A model generated the notes under the pieces. The model was not told where the DNA came from. It did no database searches and worked only from the letters and a program-made list of their open reading frames with translations. A stretch of 64,000 nucleotides of DNA from Rhabdophis nuchalis (Eukaryota > Chordata > Lepidosauria > Squamata > Natricidae), in contig CM077644.1 of the NCBI GenBank assembly GCA_039707465.1, positions 185,491,462 through 185,555,461 of the forward strand. Direction: 5' to 3'. Positions within the stretch are counted from its first letter, which is position 1; each line of letters opens with the position of its first letter. Made by a program: the position numbers and the translations under genes. Shown piece by piece: positions 21,756 to 33,040 of this stretch.

Positions 21756-22260
21756 GAGAATTCAGTGTTTAGGAAATTATTTTAGACATTGATTTGTACG
21801 GCCAAAGATTAATTAATTAACCTTTGTTCTGCAGAAGAAACGGAGGGTTTCCCCCCAAAAAAGAACCACTGAGTATCCTTATAATAGCTACTACTACAGA
21901 GCTATCCTTGTGTGGTGGTAAGGTTTAATAATGTTTAATTTAAAAAAAATAGTAAGTTGAAAAGAAAATGCACCTTTTAAATTTGGTTCGTTCTATTTTA
22001 AATTATTTTCTGAAATTATTGAACTTTACGACAGTGCTGCCAAATCCTGATCATTGTATTTCATGTTACTTTTTGGAAAAGTAATAATCCATTCTAGCAA
22101 CAATATTGAGATAATATAGCAATGGTCAAACACAACCAGTTTTCTCTCCATATCTCATTCAGTGTAAATTAAATATTTTTCTCCTGTTGTGATCTGTATT
22201 GATTTTTATATCTAAATTCTGCCTCTATTTCACTTGTTTGACTTTGGAATCATTTTCATC
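21756..22260. other. Unannotated stretch
   Basis: No gene or repeat recognised. Confidence 0.4.
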
Positions 22261-22261
22261 A

Positions 22262-22430
22262 GTATTATTTATTATTTATTATTATTTATTCAATTTATAT
22301 ACCGCCCTATTTTCCCTTGGGGGGACTCTCGGCAGTGCACAGAAAGATAAAAACCCAACAACACATACAAAATATAAAAGACAATTAAATTATTAAATCT
22401 GTACTAAAATTTAGATAATTTATAAATTAT
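22262..22430 (-). mobile_element. L2/L3-like LINE 3'-end fragment
   Basis: (ATT)n-like TTATTTATTATTATTTATTC, then AATTTATATACCGCCCTA, CCTTGGGGGGACTC and AGATAAAAACCCAAC follow the order of the LINE 3' UTR on the minus strand. The block fades into AT-rich repeats near 22430. Confidence 0.8.
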
Positions 22431-23479
22431 AAATTATAATTTATAAATAAGATGCACCAAATGTTCAAAATTTTGAGTTAGAAGGTTTTTCAAATTTTGT
22501 TTCCATCTTGTTCTTACAGTTCCTATACAGCTACTCTGCTCATACTATAAAACCGATTAGAGTCTCATAAGATTTTATCTTTGTTTTATTAATAATCAAA
22601 TATTAGAGTTTCTCGACTGATTGAATATTTGTTGTCTCTCAACTGACTGAATTTTTCATGCTTTTCTTTTTGTGAAAATAAATATTTCATATTAAGACAG
22701 AATATAATAAAACTGGTTGGATTCCTTTCCTATATTTTTAATATGGTGTGTATTATTACTTACTCTCTTTTGTGAAGTTTATTTCTATTAATCCAAAAAT
22801 ATTTATATAGTCCAACTGGAACTCCTATTCCATCAGTTGAGGCAACTAATCGTAGGGTGATATCATCCATTCTGCAATCCAAGTTATCTTGATAACATGG
22901 TTTAAAGTTAGGAGATATCAAAACACTTTCTTTCAAAACTAGTAGTACATTAAATTTATATTTGCTTTTTTTATTACACCATGTTACACCATATAAAAAT
23001 CATCACTTGCCTCTGTCTGATCATTTAATACCTCATTTTCTTTCTTCTTTTACTGCAATCATTTGGAAAAGACAATTAAGCCTTGGCAGGATGTTCATTT
23101 TAACAGCTGTAGTTCTTCATTATCAAAAAGTTTGAACTTGGTCCATCTTAAAAAAAAAAGCCATTATCTTCTTTCCTCAGATCTCTGAATAGTTATTTTT
23201 AAATAGGCTTTTATTGTTTTTGTAAATTCTCAGATAGCTAACCTTTTGAACAATGGTATTGAAACCCATTATGTGGTACAACTGCTAGTTACATTCTAAG
23301 TCAACATTTGAGTTTTGCCTTAGTGACCTACTATCCTGACCCCAAACCATGCTACTGTATAGCAATTGATTTTCTTTTGAAATGTCATTTCCCTTGCTTT
23401 CATTCCTGCAAATACTGCTTCTAGTTTATCAGGGTTCAAAGCACAATTTCTTCGGCAAATACATTTCTTTCCACATCCG
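22431..23479. other. Unannotated stretch
   Basis: AT-rich; no gene or repeat recognised. Confidence 0.4.
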
Positions 23480-23578
23480 TTGCATTTGGATGTGCCAAAG
23501 ACCATGCTAGCTGGATATTCCAGAAGCTGCAGTTCCAGCACATCTGGGAGGTACCGAGTTGGAGAAAGCTGTTGTAAC
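23480..23578. mobile_element. Ancient hAT-type remnant
   Basis: CCAGCACATCTGGGAGGTAC and GAGTTGGAGAAAGCTG resemble the right end of a widespread reptile hAT element of the type ...CATCTGGAGGGCACCAGGTTGGGGA. The left end is unclear. The Cys-rich frame across it on the minus strand (23320-23580) is probably fortuitous. Confidence 0.4.
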
Positions 23579-23883
23579 AAAAGGTCTCTTTTATCTCATA
23601 AAATGCCTCCCCCCCAAAGCCTACAGTCCGCCTAGCCTTTCCTTCAAATATCATTTCCTTTCTGTTTGAAAACAGTCCTTCTCTCCTCTGTCTCCTTCTC
23701 CTTCTTTTGTTTGTTCTATATTTCACTTTTCTTTCAGCAGCTCAAGGTGTCATATAAAATGTTACTTCCTCTAGATTTGTTCTTTCCAAATCATAATTGC
23801 CATATACCTACAAATCAGATTAATCATTTTGGAGCATATAATTATTGCATATGACTAGATGATTGAACATTCTTCTTTTAGTG

Positions 23884-24280
23884 CAGGGGTGTCAAACTCA
23901 ATTTCATTGAGGGCTGCATCAGGGGCCATGGTGGGCGTGGCCAGCTCAGCTACTGTCAGGGTCGCCTGTGGCGGCCCAAACGTTCTGCCAGCAAAAATGG
24001 GCTCCCAAACTCCACTTTTGGCTGTGATGGCTTCCTACAACCTTCTGCCAGCAAAAACGGAGCTAGGGAGGGCCACCCACCGCCCTTGCAAGCTCCATTT
24101 TTGGTTGCAACAGCCTCCTGAAACCCTCTGCCAGCGAAAACAGAGCTCGGGCTGAGCTCCGTTTTCACTGGCAGAGGCACTGGAGCTGGTCCTTTGCTGT
24201 TTCCAGGACAGTCCCGTGGGTCAGATCTAAGCACCCTGCAGGTCAGATCTGGCCGCTGGGCCTTACGTTTGACACCCCTG
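23884..24280. mobile_element. hAT-type element, GTGTCAAACTC family, 397 bp
   Basis: Terminal inverted repeats CAGGGGTGTCAAACTC and ACGTTTGACACCCCTG are flanked by ttttagtg (23876-23883) and ttttagta (24281-24288), 7 of 8 identical. The interior has repeated CTTCTGCCAGCAAAAA/CTCTGCCAGCGAAAA units in GC-rich DNA. Open frames inside are by-products of GC content. Related copies lie at 28145, 31239 and 63664. Confidence 0.9.
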
Positions 24281-24288
24281 TTTTAGTA

Positions 24289-24956
24289 ACTGGTCATGAT
24301 AAGGGAGGTGGTTTGTCACATTTCTCTAAATTGCAAGAGCTACTTTCTGAATAAAATATTCACTATTGCTTAAGGGACCTCTCTAAAGAACTTCCTTTAA
24401 TACTAGCTTTCTGTAAAAGAAAAATTACCAATTTACAGATGATAAAAATTAACATATCACTATGCTTCTGATATTCCACCTCTTGCAATCTCTGGAACTT
24501 TACAATTCCTCCGTGCGTCACCCAATTGGCTGGATATGGAAGGGAAGAGTTAGAAGGCTGCATTAATTTCTTAATAAAACCCCACTTAGTGGTCTATAAA
24601 ATATTCATGAACTCAGAATTGATCTCTGAGATATGCAAGCACATTCTCTACTCCATGAAATATACTCATCTGATTCCCCCTCCCCTCTCCCACCAAGGTA
24701 AAGGGATGGGGTTTAATTTTTTTTGAACACTGGTTGTATTGTCTTCCAGAAGAGCCTTCCCCATTATAAATATTAAGTACACTCCTAGGCCCACACACCG
24801 GATCTTAAAATTTGCCTCTATACCACTAATCAGAATGTCTTGATCTACATACAGTATGGTATACGAGATTCAGATTAAAAGGTTGGCTAGTAAAGTGTTC
24901 TTCATTGGCAACCCAAGTCCAAATATGAAACCACCTCTCAATAGTCATAGCCTATA
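24289..24956. other. Unannotated stretch
   Basis: No gene or repeat recognised. Confidence 0.4.
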
Positions 24957-24968
24957 TAGCCTATAAAA

Positions 24969-25396
24969 GGGATGCAGTGGCTCAGTGGCTAAGATGCTGA
25001 GCTTGTCAGTCAGAAAGGTCGGCAGTTCAGCAAGTTTGAATCCCTAGCACTGTGTAATGGAGTGAACTCCCGTTACTTGTCCCAGCTTCTGCCAACCTTA
25101 GCAGTTTGAAAGCATGTAAAAATGCAAGTAGAAAAATAGGAACCACCTTTGGTGGGAAGGTAACAGCATTCCGTGTGCCTTTGACATCTAGTCATGCTGG
25201 CCACATGACCACAGTGACATCTTCAGACAGCGCTGGCTCTTCGGCTTTGAAATGGAGATGAGCACCACTCCCTATTTATTTATTTTTATTTTATTCAATT
25301 TATATCCCGCCCTTCTCCGAGAGGACCCAGGGCGGCGAGATTCCCTAGAGTCAGGAATGACTAGCACAAATATGCAAGAGGAACCTTTATCTTATG
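24969..25396 (+). mobile_element. Sauria-type SINE, interrupted by a LINE tail
   Basis: The tRNA-like head GGGATGCAGTGGCTCAGTGG has an A-box, and GTTTGAATCCC is a B-box. The body and AACCTTTATC tail follow the 7257 copy. It is interrupted at 25274-25341 by a LINE 3' fragment. Flanking repeats tagcctata occur before the head (24957-24965) and after the tail (25397-25405). Confidence 0.9.
25274..25341 (-). mobile_element. Very short LINE 3'-tail insertion (about 68 bp)
   Basis: (ATTT)n then CAATTTATATCCCGCCC, TTCTCCGAGAGGACCCAGGG and CGGCGAG form the last ~70 bp of an L2/L3-like LINE. It sits between two copies of tccct(a), and removing it restores the normal SINE text GCACCACTCCCTAGAGTC. Confidence 0.88.
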
Positions 25397-25405
25397 TAGC
25401 CTATA

Positions 25406-26233
25406 TACATAAATGACAATGATATTTCTATTTATTTATATTGGCCAATGACAGTTAAAGGTTTAATACATGGGTTGTTTTGATGTATGTTTGGTTTCAT
25501 TTTATTGCATAATTTAATGGATATTAAAAGCATACCCTGCCTTAGGTTGGGTGTAGAAAAACCTATACATGAAATGATCTCATTTAGAAAAAGCACATCG
25601 TATAACCAAATTCTCATTCCAATGGACACGGGAAAAATCTTACGAGAAAATTGTTTTTAGTATTTCAGTTAAGGGTTTAATCCTATCAATCTTATCACCT
25701 TAAACAGCGCTGAACCAATATTTGTGAAGGCTCTGGGACAAAAAAAAAAACCCAATGAGTTCTCAAGATTTCTCAGAATGGAAAGGAACAAAGGTACATT
25801 AGTTTTCCTGAAACCTCGCTTATCTATACTGTACTGTACTGTTCTCCCTCAGCTTTGGTAATCATGGAATACAAACCTACCATTAAAATAGAAAACCAGA
25901 AGCATGTATTTAATTCTGCATCCATAGCAGCTAACAAACTGCCTGTGGGAAAACCATAGGGCAATTGTCCTTTCCTGCTGTTCTTCTTCAGCGCCACACT
26001 GGCACTGTTTCTGGAAGTAGTACATGATCATTATGATTAGAAAGCATGGAGAAGATTCAATTCCACAAATTTGTCCAGTCCCTTTAATGGTATCTAGTTT
26101 GGAGGTCATGATTATAGCTTGTGTAGTGGATTCCCTTTCTTTATAGGAACCATAGAGCTTCACTGAATGCCTTCAACTACTACTATTATGAGAACGGAGA
26201 AACAACTTTTCTGTATCCATTTTTTTTCCCTGT
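25406..26233. other. Unannotated stretch
   Basis: No gene or repeat recognised. The 104-codon minus-strand frame at 25849-26163 has no domain I know. Confidence 0.4.
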
Positions 26234-26241
26234 ACCTAGCA

Positions 26242-26366
26242 CAGTACTTCTCAACCCCATCAACTTTAAGAGGTATGGACTTCAACTCCCAGAATTCCCC
26301 AGCCAACTGTGGAACTCTAGGACTAAAAGTCTCATGTCTTAAAGTTGACAGGGCTGAGAAACGCCC
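26242..26366. mobile_element. Palindromic hAT-type element, diverged
   Basis: It starts CAGTACTTCTCAACCCC and shares GGACTTCAACTCCCAGAATT with the family. Arms are more diverged than in the 135-bp copies. The flanks are perfect 8-bp repeats acctagca (26234-26241 and 26367-26374). Confidence 0.85.
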
Positions 26367-26374
26367 ACCTAGCA

Positions 26375-28136
26375 CAAACTTCTGAATCTCTTTCCATGTT
26401 TCTCTTTATTCACATTTTCCCCAAACAAATTTGCTTACAATATTTTCTCCCTGAGATACTGTTTCTTTGGTTTTCCCATTCTTACACTTCAAAAATAAAA
26501 TAACACAATTTGGAGATATGATAGGAGCTGGTATTGCCTGTTCTAAATTGAATGGTGATCTCATCCAGCTGCTCATCAAAAGCCACCATCACTGTTGCCC
26601 TTGGACTTCTGTGGTAGACCTCAATAGTTATTCTTACATGAACTGATCTGAGAAGGCTTTTCTAAAGATGGAAATTTTGAATGTGCTTGCGATATAATAT
26701 AATGGGTTCTCCTAGATGCAAGGTTCCAAAGCTATATGGCATTTTATCCTTCTTCCTTAATGGATTTTTGGTTAAGAAAAAAAAAACATAAGATGCAAGG
26801 GAGGAAATATACAAGTGTTACTAATGGAAATAATGGGCATCTAGATTTTCAGAAGAGTCCAGTTCCAATGTTAAGTGCTTTCATAATACAAAGCCCCAAG
26901 GATTTCATAATAAAGAGATATCTAGCAAAAATCCTCCTAACTCCCTGAAGTTCTTTGAAGTGGAAATTCTGTATACCAAATCTGGATGTTTCTGTGTATT
27001 AAAATCAAGACTTTTCTATATAATTCTTTCAAATAATCACATAGTGGTCTTTATTTGGACTTGAGTATTTTTCTAGAATTAAAACATACAAGCATGGAAG
27101 TTCCTGCCCATTTCATAAATGGCAAGAAAAGTCAAGCTGATGTCTCTTTACTGAGGAACCAATTAGCAAAATGTGTGACTTTGATTAGATTTTGTTTTCC
27201 ACAATCCATTCATAGACTTCTGGTTGATAGTGGGACAAACTTGATGGTCCCATCCTACTTAGCATAGTTCTTATCTCTCAGTAACTATGTGGCCCTAATG
27301 TGATTGCCTCTGTCTCTTCTCCAGGTCACTACAGAAACTACCTAGAGTCATATATCGTTGATGTGGTGGAGGAATTATATTATTGAAATTCTTCTGACAC
27401 AATACTTGTCAAAAAAAAACCAATTAAAGGCACCTCAAGAATAACTCTGATAATGATGCAATCATGGGATAATGATCTGATCAGCTCCCATTGGCCACTT
27501 GGGTCTGAAAGCATGTCACCTCCCCTATTTGACCGCTAGGCAATGGCGTTTTATCTGCGCTGCAAGAAAGATAGTTACACAACCTCTTATTGGGATTTTT
27601 AAAAATGAAAATATTAACCTATTGGAAACACATTAAGGGGTTTATATAAGCATGTAATTCCACATTAATACCCTTATACCTGTGCTAAATCCCACTTTGA
27701 AATCAATAAATCTGTTAGAGAGAGATCTGGAATATAGCCCCCAGTTGGTATTCAAAGACCAAGTAACATCTTCAACTCAAAACCAATTAGGTAGACAATT
27801 CTAAGTTAGAAAGACCAACAATAAGATTCTTGGCTAGGCAGTTTTTTCATTTTCAAAACAAAAATTTTTACACTGTCAGAACAGGAGAGAAGAAATGTAA
27901 AACAGAAAAAGATAACTTTTGAATTTTTTTTACAAACAGTTGAAAAAATATGTAACATAGACACCATTTTGTTCTGAATAGCCATACAGGAGATTTGCTT
28001 CTTAACCATCATAACTAATCATGTCACAATATAATTCAGAATCTCATTCCTATTCAATCTTGTGTAATCAGAATTAATAAGTTTGAATTCAAATTCATTT
28101 ATCTTAAAAGCTAGTTCTTCCTATATGCTCAGAAAC
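26375..28136. other. Unannotated stretch with an LTR-like block
   Basis: No gene recognised. About 27640-27715 has TTTATATAAGCATGTAA, AATACCCTTATACC and a downstream AATAAA, and partly matches 31165-31228; it may be LTR sequence. Confidence 0.4.
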
Positions 28137-28144
28137 ATTTAAAC

Positions 28145-28279
28145 CAGGGCTGTCAAACTCCCAGCCCATGGGCCGGATGCGTCATGGGCTGGCCACACCC
28201 ATGCCCAGCTTAGCAAAGAGGGGGAAAGTCCCTATACATCACATGACACCACCGTGACAACGTGAGTTTGGCACCCATG
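28145..28279. mobile_element. hAT-type element, GTGTCAAACTC family, short form
   Basis: Ends CAGGGCTGTCAAACTC and GAGTTTGGCACCCATG are inverted repeats. Flanks atttaaac (28137-28144) and atctaaac (28280-28287) agree at 7 of 8. The interior GGATGCGTCATGGGCTGGCC is shared with 31239-31373 but differs from the 397-bp copy at 23884. Confidence 0.88.
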
Positions 28280-28339
28280 ATCTAAACAATAAAATTATTT
28301 ACAAGATCATAGCTAATCTTTCCCCTTCCCTGTTCATTA

Positions 28340-28962
28340 CCATGTTTCCCTGAAAATATGACATGGACTGAAATTACCCGCATATTTTGGGTGGGCAACA
28401 ATATTAGCCCCCCCTGAAAATAAGCCCCCTGGATGATTCCCCCCCTCCGGCCAGGCAATTGCTGACCTGTGCCAAGCCGCAGGAGTGCCTGTTCTCCTCC
28501 CTCCAGCTTCCGTGGCTCGGCGCCTTTGGAATGCCCCTAGCTCTCCATGGCTGGAGAGCGGGGTTGCATGAGCGGCTTGTCTGCGCCCCACTTGCGTGAC
28601 TCCCAGGCTCATGATGCCCTTTACCTGTAGAATCAGGGCAGCTCCGCCATAGCTGCCGCCGCCGCCGCCACATGGCGTTTTCTGCTGCTTCCAAAGCGTG
28701 GATGGATGTTCACAACCATAGAGTGTACTCCCAGAGCGGCAACTGCAATAAGAAAGCCATATGGCGGGCAGCAGCAGCAGTGGCGGAGCTGCCCTGACTC
28801 TATGGGTAAAGGGCATCATGAGCCTAGGAGTCGTGTGAGCAGGGAGCAGAAAAGCCGCTCACGCAACCCCAAACTAATAAGCCCCCCCCCATTATAAGAC
28901 CAAGGCCATATTTTGTGTGTTAAAAAATATGTAAGACCTGTCTTATTTTCGGGGAAACACGG
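28340..28962. mobile_element. TA-flanked non-autonomous element with internal foldback, 623 bp
   Basis: Terminal inverted repeats CCATGTTTCCCTGAAAATAT and TCTTATTTTCGGGGAAACAC are bordered by TA on both sides (28338-28339, 28963-28964), as in Tc1/mariner-type insertions. Inside, a second inverted repeat pairs about 28555-28690 with about 28765-28870 (CATGATGCCC against GGGCATCATG, GGGCAGCTCCGCCA against TGGCGGAGCTGCCC). The long frames across it reflect this GC-rich palindrome and are not genes. Confidence 0.85.
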
Positions 28963-29047
28963 TAGTAATCTGCAGCCTTGTAATTTTGCCAACTGATGTT
29001 TGTTGAAGTCCTTCCCCTTTTGTACAGACCCTTGAAAGACTTAAAGA

Positions 29048-29363
29048 CAGGGGTGAAATGCTACCAGTTCAGACCAGTTCGCCCAAACCAGTAGTAAAAA
29101 AAATGCTACCAGTTTGGAAAACCGGTATTTCCAACTATCAGCTGTGACACGTGATTTATATTAGCTAGAATTCCTGATTTTTAGCTAATCTAAATCACGT
29201 GGCACAGCAGATTCCCCTCTCCCCCTACTGTTTTACTTACTTTGCAGGCGCGTTCAGTAGCAGGCTTCGCCCACCTTCCTGAAGGTCATCACATATGTTT
29301 TGGACCTTCTGTGCATGCTCACATTTGCAAACCCCTAGCAAAGGTAAGTTGACTTTACCCCTG
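29048..29363. mobile_element. hAT-type element, ACCGGTT family
   Basis: Ends CAGGGGTGAAATGCTACC and GACTTTACCCCTG; perfect 8-bp flanks cttaaaga (29040-29047, 29364-29371). GCTACCAGTTTGG and AAAACCGGTA occur near the left end. Confidence 0.9.
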
Positions 29364-29371
29364 CTTAAAGA

Positions 29372-30103
29372 TACATTTCTTAAATAGGTGAAGTGGGATT
29401 TCACAGTATCAAAATCATCTTAACTTGCAAAGCAAGAAATCTAGAGCAAGGCCATTTCTAAGGATCAGGTATGGCAAGTGGCATTTGCTGCCACAAGCTA
29501 AGTTTCAAGTTACATCTTGCAATGAACAAATTGTCTTCCCATCTTACTAGGCTCACTTTAATCTGAAATCACACAATCAAAGGTGTAAGATTTTTGTGGT
29601 TTGAACCTCAAGATCATCTTCAAATCACGCCTTTGCTTGTGTGCTTTCAGGTTAAAGTGAGTCAGAAGCAAACACAGTTTAATTTAGGGGAGACATAATG
29701 CATTGCAGAATTGAATCTTTGAATGCTGTTAAATAGTTAATGCTGTTGCTGCAGTTTTAGAATTTTATCCGTAGCATTAAAGACTTCCAAGATTTAGCAC
29801 TAGGCTTTATTCTAGAATAGGGGTTATTTCTCATGCTAAATCACCCAGGGGAAAAAAATGACTGGAGCCTGCTTCATTATAATGGGGCTTCCATTTGCCT
29901 GGAGCTAAGGACTGAATTGTGGTCTACTGCCTTAGACAGGAAATAGCTGAATCTCGTGTGTGGGCAGTAGGGACCTCCACACTTCCTTTCTCTTCAGAGC
30001 AAGTCCATCTCAAGGGAGATTTGTGTTGCAAGGAGTCAAGGACAATCTCATGCATCCTCTTTTAAGCATTTACACCTTCTTGCAGAGGCCTGCTCCTTTG
30101 GTG
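29372..30103. other. Unannotated stretch
   Basis: No gene or repeat recognised. Confidence 0.4.
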
Positions 30104-30111
30104 ATCTAGAT

Positions 30112-30246
30112 CAGAGGTCTCCAACCTTTGCAACTTTAAGTCTGAAGGACTTCAGCTCCCAGACTTCTCCAGCCAGTAAAGCTGGCTGGAGAATTCTGGG
30201 AGCTGAAGTCCTTCAGACTTAAAGTTGCAAAGGTTGGAGACCCCTG
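30112..30246. mobile_element. Palindromic hAT-type element, 135 bp
   Basis: It runs from CAGAGGTCTCCAACC to GGTTGGAGACCCCTG with 66-bp arms differing at about three positions around a 3-bp loop. Flanks are perfect atctagat (30104-30111, 30247-30254), itself a palindrome matching the known hAT preference for CTAG-centred targets. Confidence 0.95.
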
Positions 30247-30530
30247 ATCTAGATAGCAAATATTTTAGCATCCCCTGCAGCTCACTCTTTCTCTTACTCT
30301 TTGAATTGCTAGATTCAAAACTACAGAGCTTGCATATTCTCTACCTTCAGATCTACCAAAATGGCTAAACTATGACAGCTGCTTGTTGCCTCCTAGGAGC
30401 TAGGATGGAGTACAGGATAGCAGATCATATTATTGTTTGGGATTTGTCATATTACCACTCTGTACCATCTGATAGGATGCAGATATTTATGCCAATTCCC
30501 TATTATTCCACACAGTTCTTCCAAACCATC

Positions 30531-30897
30531 CAGTGGTGGGATTCCAATAATTTAACAACCAGTTCTCTGCCCTAATGAGCAGCTGGGTAGGCATGGCTCA
30601 GTGGTCATGTGACCATGTGCGCGTGGTCAACTCAACGTCACTCAGGTCGATGGGCGCTGTGCCTTCGCTGTTACAGTGTAATAAAGGTTAAACGGAGAGG
30701 CAGTTTCCATAAGTAGAGCAATAAAGATTAGGCTAGAAACAACACCAGAATGATTCCTTCCTGCCTTCCTTACAGGATTAGTCCTGTAAAGTGAGAAAAA
30801 AAATAAGATTTCTTTCAATAACCAGTTCTCTGAACTGCTTAAAAAGTTAACAACTGGTTCTCCCGAATAGGTGCAAACTGGCTGAATCCCACCACTG
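30531..30897. mobile_element. hAT-type element, ACCGGTT family
   Basis: Ends CAGTGGTGGGATTCC and GAATCCCACCACTG with perfect 8-bp flanks aaaccatc (30523-30530, 30898-30905). AACCAGTTCTC and ACTGGTTCTCCCGAATAG mark the subterminal regions. Confidence 0.92.
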
Positions 30898-31164
30898 AAA
30901 CCATCTCTCCAACCTTGAAGGCTGGCCATTTTTTTTAAAAATTCCCATGTCACCCAACTCTTTTCTCCTGGCCCTCCTGGATGTTTCAGCAGCTTTCAAT
31001 GCCATCAATCATAACACCTTTCTGGATCTGCTGTGTGGATTGGGAGTGAGTTTGCCATTGAGGGTTATCCTGCTTCTTTCACAGCTGGTATCAAATAGTA
31101 GGTGGGGACAGGTCCAATTGTAGGCCCCTAAAAGGAGGGGTGTCTCAGTGTTCAATCATAATGA

Positions 31165-31228
31165 GGTTGATATAAGTATGTAACCTCTCATTAATGCCTT
31201 TATACCAGTATTAAACTGTTCCTTTTTA
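31165..31228 (+). repeat. Short LTR-like block shared with 27640-27715
   Basis: TATAAGTATGTAACCTCTCA, TTAATGCCTTTATACC and AGTATTAAACTG parallel the order TATAAGCATGTAATTCCACA, TTAATACCCTTATACC and TGTGCTAAATCC at 27640. Family unknown. Confidence 0.45.
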
Positions 31229-31238
31229 ACATCTACAT

Positions 31239-31373
31239 CAGGGCTGCAAACTCCCACCCCATGGGGCTGGATGCATCACGCACTGGCCATGCCCACACCT
31301 GTTTTAGCGAAGAGGGGGAAAGTCCCAATGCATCACGTGACAACGCTGTGATGACGTGAGTTTGACATCCTTC
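31239..31373. mobile_element. hAT-type element, GTGTCAAACTC family, short form
   Basis: Starts CAGGGCTGCAAACTCCC and ends GTGAGTTTGACATCCTTC; flanks atctacat and atatacat agree at 7 of 8. Interior matches 28145-28279. It lies within the old LINE remnant. Confidence 0.82.
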
Positions 31374-31924
31374 ATATACATGAAGCTACTAGGTGAACTC
31401 ATATATAATAGCATAGAATAACATTATAGCTGTCACTCAAGACCTGGCAGGTGATATCATTTCAGTGTTAATCCATTGCCTGAAGGTTGCAAGGGTCTGG
31501 ATGGGAAGGAATTGGCTCTGGCTCAAGCCTAGCATGATGGAAGGATTTGGAGTTTTGGGCTGTTCTGGGTCCAGTGATGTATTATCTTTGGTTTTTAATG
31601 AGGTAACACTACATCAGAGCTGGTGTACAATTTGGGGTTCTGCTAGACTTGCAACACCAACTAGGGCAGCAGGGAACAGCTATGAATGTGGGTGCTTTGC
31701 AATAATTGTTTTGTGCAATAATTGTGCTCATTCTGAACAGAGAAGCTTTGCTCATGGCCACTCATTTCCCAACTGGACTATTGCAACATAGTCTACATGG
31801 GGCTGCCTTTGAAAACCACCCAGAAATTGCAAGGTAGGTAGCATAGTATTGGCTCGGACCTTGATTTGAACTCATCATGTGTCCAGGTTACACCATTACT
31901 ACATGAGCTACACACTGGCTCCCA

Positions 31925-32335
31925 GTTTCTTTTTTCGCTCCCACAGAGAGAGACTTCTCCGGGTGCCGTCCACTAGGCTGTGCCAGCAGGCGATGCCCAG
32001 GGGAAGGGCCTTCTCTGTGGCGGGCCCGACTCTCTGGAACGATCTTCCCCCCGATATTAGAACAACTACGGACCTCCGCTCCTTCAGTCAAAAATTAAAA
32101 ACACATTTCTTTTGCTTGGCTGGTTTGGGATAACTTAACTGTTTTTAGGGGTTTTTAGGGGCTTGTTTTAGTTTTAACATGGGATTTTAGTGCAGGGTTT
32201 AGTTTAATTCCTTTTAATACTGTATTGTTTGTGGTTTTATATGTATTTTTTAATTTCCCTGTGCCCCGCCTCGAGTCCCTTCAGGGAGAGAGAGCGGGTT
32301 ATAAATTAAATTATTTATTTACTTATTTATTTAGT
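31925..32335 (+). mobile_element. L2/L3-like LINE 3' end
   Basis: The open frame ends SHRERLLRVPSTRLCQQA, FSVAGPTLWNDLPPD, LKTHFFCLAGLG with stop at 32131-32133, nearly identical to the C-terminus of the intact LINE. It is followed by the 3' UTR, CCTTCAGGGAGAGAGAGC and an (ATTT)n tail. It looks much younger than the remnant at 30955-31900 and may be a separate insertion. Confidence 0.88.
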
Positions 32336-32339
32336 GCAA

Positions 32340-32629
32340 TTCAAAGTGCAGGTTGTTGGCAAGACCATTTTTCTCTGAATTATCTGCCTGTTTCACCACA
32401 TCAAGTAAAGTAGACACACTCCCAGTTTCTTCCCTTAAATATAGCCATCTATCAAGACCAAGGAAGCATGCCTTTTCACAGGTCTCTTCCCCTTGAGATC
32501 CAGCAGGCATCCAGCTTCTGAACCTTGCAGAAAGCTGTAAAGATTGGGGTGGGGAGGGGTTTCCCCCAGGCATTGGAATAATAAGGTTGGAGCCTGGAGA
32601 TCACATAGATGGAGGAATGTCTATGATGG
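32340..32629. other. Unannotated stretch
   Basis: No gene or repeat recognised. Confidence 0.4.
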
Positions 32630-32637
32630 GTTAGATA

Positions 32638-32892
32638 CAGAGGTGGGTTGCTACCAGTTCACACCAGTTTGGGCAAACTGGTAGCGGAATGCTGGCCTGT
32701 GTCGCAAAATCGGCAGCAAGCCAGACTGGCCACGCCTCCAAATCAATTCCCTGGTCACCGCTGCCATTCCCAACATGTTTTTTGTTCTTTTTTAATGTTC
32801 TGTGCATGCGCAGAACTTTTTACAGGCAACTGCGAACACGTGCACAGCGCATGAAGCGAACTGACAGTAATGCCGGCAGCAACCCACTCCTG
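32638..32892. mobile_element. hAT-type element, ACCGGTT family
   Basis: Ends CAGAGGTGGGTTGCTACC and AGCAACCCACTCCTG, flanked by perfect gttagata (32630-32637, 32893-32900). The TGTGCATGCGCAGAAC block at about 32800 is also where the related copy at 34721 stops. Confidence 0.92.
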
Positions 32893-32924
32893 GTTAGATA
32901 CCTAGTTTTTTCTTGATTTTTGTT

Positions 32925-33040
32925 TGTTTGTTTGTTTGATATTGTATGTGATCTTAGCACTGTTGCTAGCCACTCCGGACTGTGTGCAATAAGCTTGGCC
33001 TTTATATAAATCTTTTAACTAATTAAATAAATGCAACAGG
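32925..33040 (+). repeat. LINE-like 3' tail, old
   Basis: (TTTG)n, GCTAGCCACTCCGGACTG and TATAAATCTTTTAACTAATT AAATAAATG have the layout of an L2-type 3' end. Diverged; family uncertain. Confidence 0.4.

Larger units (their letters stand above)
30955..31900 (+). pseudogene. Old L2/L3-like LINE ORF2 remnant, interrupted
   Basis: About 30970-31085 translates to LLALLDVSAAFNAINHNTF, the reverse transcriptase motif A region (LVLLDLSAAFDTIDH in the intact copy), with the second Asp of the motif replaced by Asn. The frame is broken by an LTR-like block (31165-31228) and a hAT element (31239-31373). From 31441 it resumes with CLKVARVWMGRNWLWLKPS, matching the region after the YADD motif. Too decayed to be active. 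Confidence 0.75.

Noticed and set aside
23320..23726. Cys-rich minus-strand frames resembling a zinc-binding stretch
   Set aside because: They overlap a hAT-like remnant, two frames overlap each other, and no known zinc-finger spacing is present.
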